Below, in pieces: positions 56,603 through 64,000 of a DNA stretch of 64,000 bases (positions are counted from its first letter, which is position 1; each line of letters begins with the position of its first letter). Position numbers and translations under genes: made by a program. This stretch comes from an uncultured Victivallis sp. (GTDB taxonomy: Bacteria > Verrucomicrobiota > Lentisphaeria > Victivallales > Victivallaceae), in assembly GCA_944389895.1 (NCBI GenBank), contig CALXOA010000072.1, positions 1 to 64,000 on the forward strand, read 5' to 3'. The notes below the pieces were generated by a model, which had not been told where the DNA came from, made no database searches, and saw only the letters and a list, made by a program, of their open reading frames with translations.

Positions 56603-57472
56603 ATGAGTAGAAAAAAAATCGGATTGATTGATTATTATATCGATGAATGGCATGCCAACAACTATCCTGGAATGATTGCCCACAGCCAATTGGGTACAGA
56701 ATTTGAAGTCGCCTACGCATGGGAGGAAATTCCGGCTCCCGACAAGCGTCCATTGGAAACATGGTGCAGGGAGTATGGCATCACCCCATGCGGGTCGATC
56801 GAGGAAATTGTTCACAGAAGCGATGCGCTGTTCGTTCTCTCCCCGACGTTCCCGGAACATCATGAACGTCTGGCGGAAACTGCTCTCAAAAGCGGGAAAC
56901 CGGTTTTCATCGACAAGCCCTTTTGCGATACAGCCATGGGTGTAAAACGAATCTTTGAACTTGCGGACCGCTACAAGACTCCCGTCACCGGCTTTTCCGC
57001 CCTCCGTTTTGCTCCAACTTTGACAGCCACATTACCGCAATGGCAGGAACACCCCCCCCGGTTTGCCTTGGCACGCGGCGGCGGCATCGTACGTGGGTTC
57101 CTCAATTACGGCATCCATCCGATCACAATGCTCACCATGTGTATGGGCAGCGGTGCACAACGGATCATGCAGCTTTGGGGGCGGGAGAGCGAAATTGACT
57201 CCATGATTCTGGAATATTCCGATAATCGCCGGGCGGAATTGATCCGTACCCCGCAAAGCCCATTTGAATTGATCGGTTTTGGGGAAAACGAATTTGACAT
57301 TCGAAACATAGAAAATTTTTTCGAACATTCCATCGACGCAATTCTGTCCTTTTTCCAGACAGGAGAAAATCCTGTCAGCCGGGCGGAAATTCTGGAAACC
57401 GTCCGTATTTATGAAGCCGGAATAAAAGCACTCCAGCGGCCCGGCGAATGGGTTGAAATTCCTGCCATATAA
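56603..57472 (+). CDS. Gfo/Idh/MocA-type oxidoreductase-like protein
   Basis: The 289-residue protein lies 19 bases after the SBP gene and has CGAGGAGG before its ATG. The N-terminal half looks like the Gfo/Idh/MocA NAD(P)-binding fold: [58 protein letters not shown] (the EKP-type Lys in DKPF). The usual GxGxxG start is replaced by [16 protein letters not shown], so cofactor binding may be altered. The C-terminal half is shorter than usual. It may process a sugar released by GH20. DNA here is visibly richer in A+T than the left part of the window. Confidence 0.75.
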   Translation: MSRKKIGLIDYYIDEWHANNYPGMIAHSQLGTEFEVAYAWEEIPAPDKRPLETWCREYGITPCGSIEEIVHRSDALFVLSPTFPEHHERLAETALKSGKPVFIDKPFCDTAMGVKRIFELADRYKTPVTGFSALRFAPTLTATLPQWQEHPPRFALARGGGIVRGFLNYGIHPITMLTMCMGSGAQRIMQLWGRESEIDSMILEYSDNRRAELIRTPQSPFELIGFGENEFDIRNIENFFEHSIDAILSFFQTGENPVSRAEILETVRIYEAGIKALQRPGEWVEIPAI

Positions 57473-57486
57473 TTAGGAGTAAAAAA

Positions 57487-58260
57487 ATGAATCATTCCTA
57501 CTACACCACTTTTCCTCATTCAATAGTGCGGGTTCCCGGTCGGAATAAAAATCTCATTCATGTTTTTACGCTGATAGAATTGCTGGTTGTTATTGCGATC
57601 ATCGCAATCCTGGCGGCGTTGTTGCTTCCGGCATTGAACCAGGCACGAGATCGGGCAAAAAGCATCAGTTGTACTTCAAAATTGAAATCGTTGATGAATG
57701 CGGAAATCCTTTATTCCGACAACAATGATGATTTCATGTGTCCAACCATGATGGCCAAGAAGGAATGGGGTGTCAGGCTGGCACCTTTTCTCGGAATCGA
57801 CCCAGACAATCTTGACTGGAGCACAAGTGGGGTCTATTGTCCTCCAATGATTTGCGATGCGGCGGGGCAAGAGAACATCAATACTTCAACCGGAACCACC
57901 TACACCCGTAACAGCAGTCTTGGTTATGATACTTATGCCAATAATCCCTCCTATGGCTCACATTATTATTATCGTAAACGCGGAAAATGTAAATCTCCTT
58001 CACAACAGGGAATCATGACAGATGCTAAATGGAAGGGCACTACCCACTACGATACCATGTGGAACTATAACAGCATTGCAAACTCGCTTGGACTTTTAAC
58101 CCATGGCGGTCGGCTTAATGTAGGTTTTGTGGATGGGCGGGTTGGTACGCTCTCCCCGAATGAAGCCGTCGATTTCAAAAAAGTTCTGCGTGTCCTGATC
58201 GTCAGCACTTACGCGACTCCCGGTTACCCGGAACCATATTCCATCTACGGATGGGAATGA
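57487..58260 (+). CDS. Pilin-like H-X9-DG protein
   Basis: The 257-residue protein has a 27-residue leader, then [18 protein letters not shown] and [20 protein letters not shown]. The C-terminal signature is [13 protein letters not shown], with the last His replaced by Arg. Val precedes the Phe in place of Gly. The ATG follows TAGGAG, 14 bases after the Gfo/Idh gene. Its soluble part is rich in Tyr, Asn and Ser, unlike the others, and its DNA is A+T-rich. Confidence 0.85.
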   Translation: MNHSYYTTFPHSIVRVPGRNKNLIHVFTLIELLVVIAIIAILAALLLPALNQARDRAKSISCTSKLKSLMNAEILYSDNNDDFMCPTMMAKKEWGVRLAPFLGIDPDNLDWSTSGVYCPPMICDAAGQENINTSTGTTYTRNSSLGYDTYANNPSYGSHYYYRKRGKCKSPSQQGIMTDAKWKGTTHYDTMWNYNSIANSLGLLTHGGRLNVGFVDGRVGTLSPNEAVDFKKVLRVLIVSTYATPGYPEPYSIYGWE

Positions 58261-58394
58261 ATGTTAGTTCGAATGTGAAATTTCAGAAAGATACAATTTC
58301 GCAGGTTAATGACCTGTAATAACTTCATGTCAAGTTTTCCACTCATGTTGGAAAAAATGGAACCTGGTAAAAAAAAAGGTAGAAAAAAACAATT

Positions 58395-61085
58395 ATGAGG
58401 AAAATATTTTTTCTATTTTTATCTGCAGCCGCAACTTTGGCTTCCGCAGCTGATTCACTCAACTTGAAGGCTGATACCGCCGGGTTGCGACTCTATTACG
58501 GTGACACACTGATCGTACCCAAAATCGAAGCATATTGTGCCGAATCCGGCTGGAGAAATCTGTTGCACTGGTCCGGAAACAGAGTGGATACTTCTCTTCC
58601 CCAATGGAGCGGAAACACGAAAACCAAAGACGGAAGCATCACATTGGAGGGTTCTTCGAAAGACGGTAAGATTTTTCTCTCTGCAACTTTTGACATTCCA
58701 TCTGAAAGCCTGGTACATTACATCTGTTTTGATATTTTTCTCAACAAGAAATTTTTTTATGAACCATTAAAAAAACAGTTCGGCCCCATGCCCCGACCGT
58801 TGGCGGTTAAAACTATACTTGGCACTCTCATTGTAACACCTCTTTCCGATTGGTCACCATGGACAATCCGTGACCAGTCTTCCGCATTGTGGCGCGGAGA
58901 ACTTTACCGAACTGTGACATTATTGTCATTGTCCAGAAAAGAACTCTCGATACCATTCCGGAAAACAATCCGTTTTTCACTCGAATTTGTTCCAGCGGAA
59001 GGATCGCTCAATGCGTTTCGCCAAGAACAACTGAAAATCCTTGAAGAGAAACTTCGGGAAACCGGTAAAGTATCTGCAGATTTCGAAGCTGCTTCACAAT
59101 TACTGCAATCGCGACAGGTCAATGAAGATACACTTGATCAGGTAACTGCAGTTTTCTCTGCCGAAGCGCGCAGCCGTTGTGTTTACCAGAACACAGAAAT
59201 TTCCGGGATCATCATTCCCAGTCCCCGCAAACGCGAAGTCCGTCCCGGTCGATTCGTATTCCCGGAAAAAGTCATGGTCAAGGCCGCAGATGAGGCGGCA
59301 ACCCATGCCGCCCAGATTCTCCGCGATGAATTGGCTCGTTATCGTGGAATCCCCGAGGGGGGAGAAGCGCGGATTTTCATTGATTCCGCCGGAACATTGC
59401 CGTCAGAGGGATATTCTCTGACCATCTCACCCGAACGGATTGTCATTTCCGGGAACGGGTTAACAGGAACCATTCATGGCGTACAGAGTCTGATTCAACT
59501 CCTGAAGAAAGCGCCGACCGGAGAAATTTATGCAGACAGTACCGACATTCAGGACTGGCCGTCTGGTAAATTCCGCGGCATTGATCTGATCGCCGCCAAC
59601 CTTCCCGGCAGTGCAACGTTTCTGAAAGATGCAGTACGCCGCCTAGTCTCGCGCTACAAATATAATGTCCTCTTCTTCGGAGAAGATGCAGCAGGAAATC
59701 TGGAATGGCCTTCGCATCCGGAAATCGCCTCTCCGCATCGTCTGCCTGCCGCAAAGGTACGAGAGATCGTTGAATATGCACGCTTTCATGGACTGAAACT
59801 GATTCCGGTAATCCAGTCACTCGGCCATAGTATCGCAACAGTAAAAGCACATCCGGAACTTGCGGATGATGCGGCCGCGGACCCGGGAGCACTTTGTATT
59901 TCACACCCGGGAACCCGGAAACTGTTGGCGGATCTCTATGATGATGCAATTGCACTCTTCCAGCCGGAATATGTACATATCGGATGTGATGAAGTTTTTT
60001 CCATCGGTCGAAATCCTCTCTGCAAAGGCCGCGCACCGGCAGACCTTCTCGCAGAACATCTCAACTGGTGTCACGACTATCTGAAAAAACGAGGCTGTAA
60101 GACAATCATGTGGCACGACATGCTTCTGGAAAGCGGAAAGTGGAGTTCGCCCGCCAACAGCCACAAGGACATGATAACTCACTCCGCACTGGCCAAACTG
60201 AACCGTGAAATTGTCATAGCATTCTGGAGTTATAGCGAAAAAGGAGATTTTCCGGCAATTTCGTATTTCCGCAAAGAGGGCTTTCCGGTTCTCGCCTCGG
60301 GCTGGTACAATCCGGAAAACTATCGAATGCTTGAGCGCGCAATTCGGAAAAACAATGGTCTGGGTACGGTAGCAACTTCCTGGATGTTTGAACTTTTCTG
60401 TTCGACAGCACTAACCAGCGTTGCAGGAGCTGACGCCGCATGGCGTGACAATGCGGATTTCACGCCGTTTCCAGATGCCGTCTACTCCGCTCATGCTCAC
60501 GCCGCAATGCTGCCGCCGCAGCCTTCGGAATTTTCCAGAACGCAAACCTTTCCGGTTCCACTCGCGACAACAGCCAACGCGCCGTTGGAAGAAGCGCTTT
60601 CTCTTCTTCCGGAGGGAAAAGTCGTTTTCTCCGGTTTGAATTTCGATCTTTCCACTGGAAAAAAACGCTGCATAAACGTCAAGACAAAAGAGCGGTCTCC
60701 AGAAATCATGCTGTCCGGATCTGCGAAAGGAATCGTATTTCTCCATACCATAACCACACTTGATAGATATGAACCCGTGGGATATTACGAAATCACCTAC
60801 CAGGATGGTTCAAAGGAAAAAGCGGAACTCTTCAATCGACGTAACATCTTCGGAATCCAACCGCCGGTCTTTGACTCATCCTTTTCCGAAAAACTCTATC
60901 AAGGTTTCTTTGCTCTCTCAAAACCGGTCTGGCGCGGGACCTCTCCCTCTGGGACGGCATTGACCCTTCAAGCATTTGAATGGCAGAATCCCCACCCGGA
61001 GAAAGAATTAAAAAGCGTCACCATGGTTTGCAACGACCGGAGTAACATAACTCTCTCGTTACTTGCGCTATCTCTTATAAAATAA
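58395..61085 (+). CDS. Secreted GH20 beta-N-acetylhexosaminidase
   Basis: Removes terminal beta-GlcNAc or GalNAc by substrate-assisted catalysis. The 896-residue protein has a signal peptide (MRKIFFLFLSAAATLASA), an N-terminal beta-rich module of about 250 residues, a GH20b-type domain (GYSLTISPERIVISGNGLTG), and the TIM barrel from FRGIDLIAANLPG onward with the catalytic pair Asp532-Glu533 in HIGCDEVF. IPVIQSLGHS and VIAFWSYSEKGDFP are further barrel segments. A C-terminal sandwich of ~150 residues follows. It targets mucin, host N-glycan or chitin-like sugars. The ATG has a weak Shine-Dalgarno; it is 134 bases after the pilin gene. Confidence 0.88.
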   Translation: MRKIFFLFLSAAATLASAADSLNLKADTAGLRLYYGDTLIVPKIEAYCAESGWRNLLHWSGNRVDTSLPQWSGNTKTKDGSITLEGSSKDGKIFLSATFDIPSESLVHYICFDIFLNKKFFYEPLKKQFGPMPRPLAVKTILGTLIVTPLSDWSPWTIRDQSSALWRGELYRTVTLLSLSRKELSIPFRKTIRFSLEFVPAEGSLNAFRQEQLKILEEKLRETGKVSADFEAASQLLQSRQVNEDTLDQVTAVFSAEARSRCVYQNTEISGIIIPSPRKREVRPGRFVFPEKVMVKAADEAATHAAQILRDELARYRGIPEGGEARIFIDSAGTLPSEGYSLTISPERIVISGNGLTGTIHGVQSLIQLLKKAPTGEIYADSTDIQDWPSGKFRGIDLIAANLPGSATFLKDAVRRLVSRYKYNVLFFGEDAAGNLEWPSHPEIASPHRLPAAKVREIVEYARFHGLKLIPVIQSLGHSIATVKAHPELADDAAADPGALCISHPGTRKLLADLYDDAIALFQPEYVHIGCDEVFSIGRNPLCKGRAPADLLAEHLNWCHDYLKKRGCKTIMWHDMLLESGKWSSPANSHKDMITHSALAKLNREIVIAFWSYSEKGDFPAISYFRKEGFPVLASGWYNPENYRMLERAIRKNNGLGTVATSWMFELFCSTALTSVAGADAAWRDNADFTPFPDAVYSAHAHAAMLPPQPSEFSRTQTFPVPLATTANAPLEEALSLLPEGKVVFSGLNFDLSTGKKRCINVKTKERSPEIMLSGSAKGIVFLHTITTLDRYEPVGYYEITYQDGSKEKAELFNRRNIFGIQPPVFDSSFSEKLYQGFFALSKPVWRGTSPSGTALTLQAFEWQNPHPEKELKSVTMVCNDRSNITLSLLALSLIK

Positions 61086-61099
61086 AGTTGGAGGTCACG

Positions 61100-62209
61100 A
61101 TGAGAAAAGAATATTTCTTTTTTTGCCTATTGTTCATAACTTCAACTCTGAGTTCGCTCGCAATTGAAGATAAAAAAGAGATTTCAGAAATCGATCAAAA
61201 CTTTCGCCCAGCAACCATAACCGGGCTTGATGTTCATTTTTACAATGCGTTTCAGCAGCCATTCTCTCTTGAAGGTTTTCCATGGCGAAAACCAGAGGGA
61301 GCGATCCTCCGCCTGCCGGAAACATTCACGGAAAAAGAAATCAATAAAGGAGCACTTTTTCTGGCGCATCACTCTGCGGGAGGCGTAATCCGTTTCCGCA
61401 GTGATTCCCCATATCTTGCGTTGCGGGCAAAGTTGGCCTACTCCTTTGACATGAACCATATGCCACGTACGGGATCAGCAGGATTCGATCTCTATCGAGA
61501 TGGAAAATTTGTTTCTGTGGTTCAACCACCCTCTTCCTTCGGAACAATTGTGAGCAAACTCACAGGAGCGGACAATGGTAAAATCTGCAATTTTTCACTC
61601 AATCTGCCGCTTTATGGAAGCGCAGCGGAAATTGAGATCGGAATTGCTCCCGGCAGCCGGCTTCTGCCGCCCTTGCCACATAAGATTGCCAAACCAATCC
61701 TCTTTCATGGAAGCAGCATTACACAAGGAGGCTGTGCTTCACGTCCGGGCAATGTCTTCACTTCCATGTTATGCCGGGAATTTGATGTGCCGCAGATCAA
61801 CCTCGGCTTTTCCGGTTCCGGTATGGCAGAACCTGCTTTGGCGGAAGCAGTATCAAAATTGGAACTGTCTCTATTGGTACTTGATGCCGGTCATTCCACT
61901 CACAATCGCCGATTCTATGAGATCGTTCGAAAAGCACAACCTGACTTGCCCATTTTGATCGTTTCCAAGAGTTATGGGAATCGTCCGGAAAAAATCAGCC
62001 GGGCTACCTACGAAGCCGCCGTCGCCTCAGGCGACAAAGCCGTCCGCTTCTTTGACGGATGGAGTTTCTTTCACAACCCAGACGACGTTGACTCCGATGC
62101 ATGTACTGTAGATGGGATCCATCCCAATGATCTGGGATTTTATCGAATGTACCAGAAACTCCGGCCGGTGATTGCCGAACTGCTGGAATATTCGCCGGCT
62201 ACAAAATAA
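61100..62209 (+). CDS. Secreted SGNH hydrolase (sugar esterase type)
   Basis: The 369-residue protein has a signal peptide (MRKEYFFFCLLFITSTLSSL), a beta-sandwich N-terminal domain (VIRFRSDSPYLALRAKLAYS, GFDLYRDGKF) and a C-terminal SGNH domain. HGSSITQGG carries nucleophile Ser206 (GSS in place of GDS), NLGFSGSG gives the block II Gly, and DGIHPNDLGF gives Asp338-His341. Enzymes with this layout deacetylate sugars. The ATG follows TTGGAGG, 14 bases after GH20, so the pair probably deacylates and trims one amino-sugar glycan. It is the last gene of the unit. Confidence 0.85.
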   Translation: MRKEYFFFCLLFITSTLSSLAIEDKKEISEIDQNFRPATITGLDVHFYNAFQQPFSLEGFPWRKPEGAILRLPETFTEKEINKGALFLAHHSAGGVIRFRSDSPYLALRAKLAYSFDMNHMPRTGSAGFDLYRDGKFVSVVQPPSSFGTIVSKLTGADNGKICNFSLNLPLYGSAAEIEIGIAPGSRLLPPLPHKIAKPILFHGSSITQGGCASRPGNVFTSMLCREFDVPQINLGFSGSGMAEPALAEAVSKLELSLLVLDAGHSTHNRRFYEIVRKAQPDLPILIVSKSYGNRPEKISRATYEAAVASGDKAVRFFDGWSFFHNPDDVDSDACTVDGIHPNDLGFYRMYQKLRPVIAELLEYSPATK

Positions 62210-62288
62210 TTTATCCGGCCGCACCTCCCGCCAACCTCACCGATCCCGCCCGGAATGAACAGGTTTTGAAAAAAATCTACTTTTCGGG

Positions 62289-62317
62289 TTGACAACGGCC
62301 CGGTGAGGTTTTATGTT
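62289..62317 (+). promoter_or_regulatory. sigma-70-type promoter for the MoxR operon
   Basis: TTGACA (62289-62294), 17 bases, TATGTT (62312-62317), 49 bases before the ATG. The base composition returns to G+C-rich just after. Confidence 0.65.
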
Positions 62318-62366
62318 AATATTCCAGAGGAAGAGTCCATACTTGACAAAGTGAGGAGGTGTTGAT

Positions 62367-63389
62367 ATGGAACAAAAGGATATTCAGGTTCTTCAGGAAC
62401 AGGTCCGGGCTCAGGCCATCCCGCTTCAGCTGATCAAAACCGAGATGGGGCGGATCATCGCCGGCCAGGAGAAACTCATCGACCGGCTGCTGCTCGCATT
62501 GATCTCCGACGGCCATGTGCTGCTCGAAGGTGTGCCCGGTCTGGCCAAGACGCTGGCGGTGAAAACACTGGCTCAGGCGCTCAACGGAACGTTCTCCCGA
62601 CTTCAGTTCACCCCGGATCTGCTGCCCGCCGACGTGATCGGCACCCGGATCTACAACGCGGCAACCAGCGAGTTTTCCACCAAAATCGGTCCGGTGTTCG
62701 CCAACATCGTGCTCGCCGATGAGATCAACCGCGCTCCGGCCAAAGTCCAGAGTGCACTGCTCGAGGCGATGCAGGAAAAACAGGTCACCATCGCCGGTGA
62801 ATGTTTCAAGCTGCCGTCACCGTTTCTGGTGATGGCGACACAGAATCCGATCGAACAGGAGGGGACCTACCCCCTGCCGGAAGCGCAGCTTGACCGGTTC
62901 ATGTTCAAACTCCGGGTCAGTTATCCGTCGCGCGGCGAAGAAGCCGCTGTGATCAACCGGATGGCGCATCCCGCTCCGGCAGTCAACGCGATTGCGGTCG
63001 CCAGACTTGAGGATATCATGAACGCCCGGCAGCTGGTCGACAAAATCTATATCGACGAGAAGATCGTCGAATACATTCTCGATCTGGTGATCGCCACCCG
63101 TCCGGGCTGCCGGGCGGAACTCTCAAGCCGGCAGGCCGACGCCCGGCTCGACGAACTCGCCGGTCTGGTCAGCTTCGGCGCCAGTCCCCGCGCTTCCATC
63201 GCGCTGGCGCTCGCAGCCCGTGGCGCCGCACTGCTGGCGGGACGCGCCTATGTGCTGCCCCAGGATGTCAAGGAGATCGCCCCCGACGTGCTTCGGCACC
63301 GGATCGTGCTCTCCTACGAGGCGGAAGCGGAGAACATCGACACCGACGCGGTGATCCAGCGGTTGCTGGCGGAGCTGCGCACGCCCTAG
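62367..63389 (+). CDS. MoxR family AAA+ ATPase
   Basis: A chaperone-like ATPase that usually works with von Willebrand-factor-A proteins in envelope stress or metal-cofactor insertion. The 340-residue product has Walker A GVPGLAKT (55-62), Walker B VLADEINRAP (Asp118, Glu119), sensor MATQNPIEQEGTYPLPEAQL, and the lid segment SFGASPRASIALALAARG with the family's arginine. The ATG follows GAGGAGG. It is first in an operon with the DUF58 gene 60 bases downstream, the standard MoxR-DUF58-Bat order. Confidence 0.95.
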   Translation: MEQKDIQVLQEQVRAQAIPLQLIKTEMGRIIAGQEKLIDRLLLALISDGHVLLEGVPGLAKTLAVKTLAQALNGTFSRLQFTPDLLPADVIGTRIYNAATSEFSTKIGPVFANIVLADEINRAPAKVQSALLEAMQEKQVTIAGECFKLPSPFLVMATQNPIEQEGTYPLPEAQLDRFMFKLRVSYPSRGEEAAVINRMAHPAPAVNAIAVARLEDIMNARQLVDKIYIDEKIVEYILDLVIATRPGCRAELSSRQADARLDELAGLVSFGASPRASIALALAARGAALLAGRAYVLPQDVKEIAPDVLRHRIVLSYEAEAENIDTDAVIQRLLAELRTP

Positions 63390-63449
63390 TCCGCGGCCTG
63401 TCGCAAAAAGCTCACCGTCTGACTGTGACACCTGAAAAGGAGGTTTTCC

Positions 63450-64000
63450 ATGCTGCCGCCGGAATTGGCCAAACAGATACGTCTGCTGGAAATCCGCACC
63501 AACCGGGTGGTCGACGAGATCACCGGCGGTGCGTACCGCAGTGTTTTCAAAGGGCGCGGCATCGAATTCGACGAGGTGCGCGAGTACACCGCCGAGGATG
63601 ATGTCCGCGACATCGACTGGAACGTGTCGGCCCGGATGGGGTCGCCCTACGTCAAGAAATTCATCGAAGAGCGCGAATTGACCGTGCTGCTGCTGGTCGA
63701 CGTCTCCGCGTCCGGAGCATTCGGCTCGGCGGAGAAAAGCAAGCGGAGGACCGCAGCCGAACTCGCGGCCCTGCTCGCTTTCAGCGCCGGACACAACGGC
63801 GACAAGGTCGGCTTGCTGATGTTCAGCGATAAAATCGAACTCTTCGTTCCACCGCGTTCGGGGCGCCGCCATACGCTGCGCCTGATCCGCGAGATGCTCG
63901 CCTTCGAACCGCAGTCGCCGGGAACCGATATCGACCTCGCGCTGCGGGAGACCGCCCAGCTGCTCAAAAAGCGCAGCGTGATCTTTCTGCTCAGCGACCT
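63450..64000 (+). CDS. DUF58 family protein (3' end outside window)
   Basis: About 183 codons are visible. The start MLPPELAKQIRLLEIRTNRV and the signature GRGIEFDEVREYTAEDDVRD with IDWNVSARMGSPYVKKF match DUF58, the partner of MoxR ATPases. The VWA-like segment VLLLVDVSASGAFG carries the metal-site DxSxS. It is probably followed by Bat-like VWA membrane proteins. The ATG follows AAGGAGG. The gene is cut by the window edge. Confidence 0.93.
   Translation, partial: MLPPELAKQIRLLEIRTNRVVDEITGGAYRSVFKGRGIEFDEVREYTAEDDVRDIDWNVSARMGSPYVKKFIEERELTVLLLVDVSASGAFGSAEKSKRRTAAELAALLAFSAGHNGDKVGLLMFSDKIELFVPPRSGRRHTLRLIREMLAFEPQSPGTDIDLALRETAQLLKKRSVIFLLSD

Overview
The window looks like a chromosome segment of a Gram-negative, sugar-degrading bacterium of the PVC group, most likely a Lentisphaerota (Victivallis-like) gut or sediment organism. 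This rests on three things: six pilin-like genes with the N-terminus FTLIELL(V/I)[10 protein letters not shown] and a C-terminal H-xn-DG(H) motif, many secreted glycan-active enzymes each beside its own LacI or GntR regulator, and core genes (rpe, eno, efp, hisC, tyrS, type III glutamine synthetase) in a mostly G+C-rich genome. The phylum is an inference; no rRNA, tRNA, CRISPR array, transposase or integrase was seen.

Layout. 1-3.3 kb: tail of a secreted protein, then rpe, a GcvT-like gene and two small membrane proteins in one overlapping run. 3.3-8.0 kb: phosphodiester glycosidase, two tandem secreted paralogues, an SGNH hydrolase and an AraC regulator. 8.1-11.4 kb: type III glutamine synthetase, a small membrane protein and a RecO-like protein. 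11.4-20.1 kb (minus): LacI, GH43, pilin, pilin and a 1,587-residue clan A-like glycosidase. 20.4-26.2 kb: eno, a DUF695-like gene, an unusual Ser/Asp-rich protein paired with a two-domain glycosyltransferase, and efp. 26.3-29.5 kb (minus): GT-C membrane transferase, LOG-family hydrolase, secreted protein. 29.8-34.8 kb (plus): GntR, beta-helix/SGNH fusion, pilin. 34.8-40.4 kb (minus): LacI, pilin, GH51, GH130, pilin. 40.7-42.6 kb: hisC and a PstS-like protein. 42.6-49.8 kb: alpha-toroid protein, TRKTV-repeat membrane protein, TPR protein, secreted protein, tyrS. 50-53.7 kb: two tandem FAD oxidoreductases divergent from a PocR/AraC regulator. 54-62.2 kb: LacI, solute-binding protein, Gfo/Idh, pilin, GH20, SGNH esterase, visibly richer in A+T from about 56.6 kb. 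62.4-64 kb: MoxR ATPase and DUF58 protein, the latter cut by the window end.

The main theme is a repeated module: a DNA-binding regulator is the first gene of the unit, often behind a near-consensus sigma-70 promoter, followed by secreted or cytoplasmic carbohydrate enzymes and one or two pilin-like H-X9-DG proteins. There are four such modules here and no SusC/SusD transporters, so they look like an alternative type of polysaccharide-utilisation locus in which the pilin-like protein may take the surface-binding role. All six pilin-like proteins lack the Gly that normally precedes the prepilin cleavage site.
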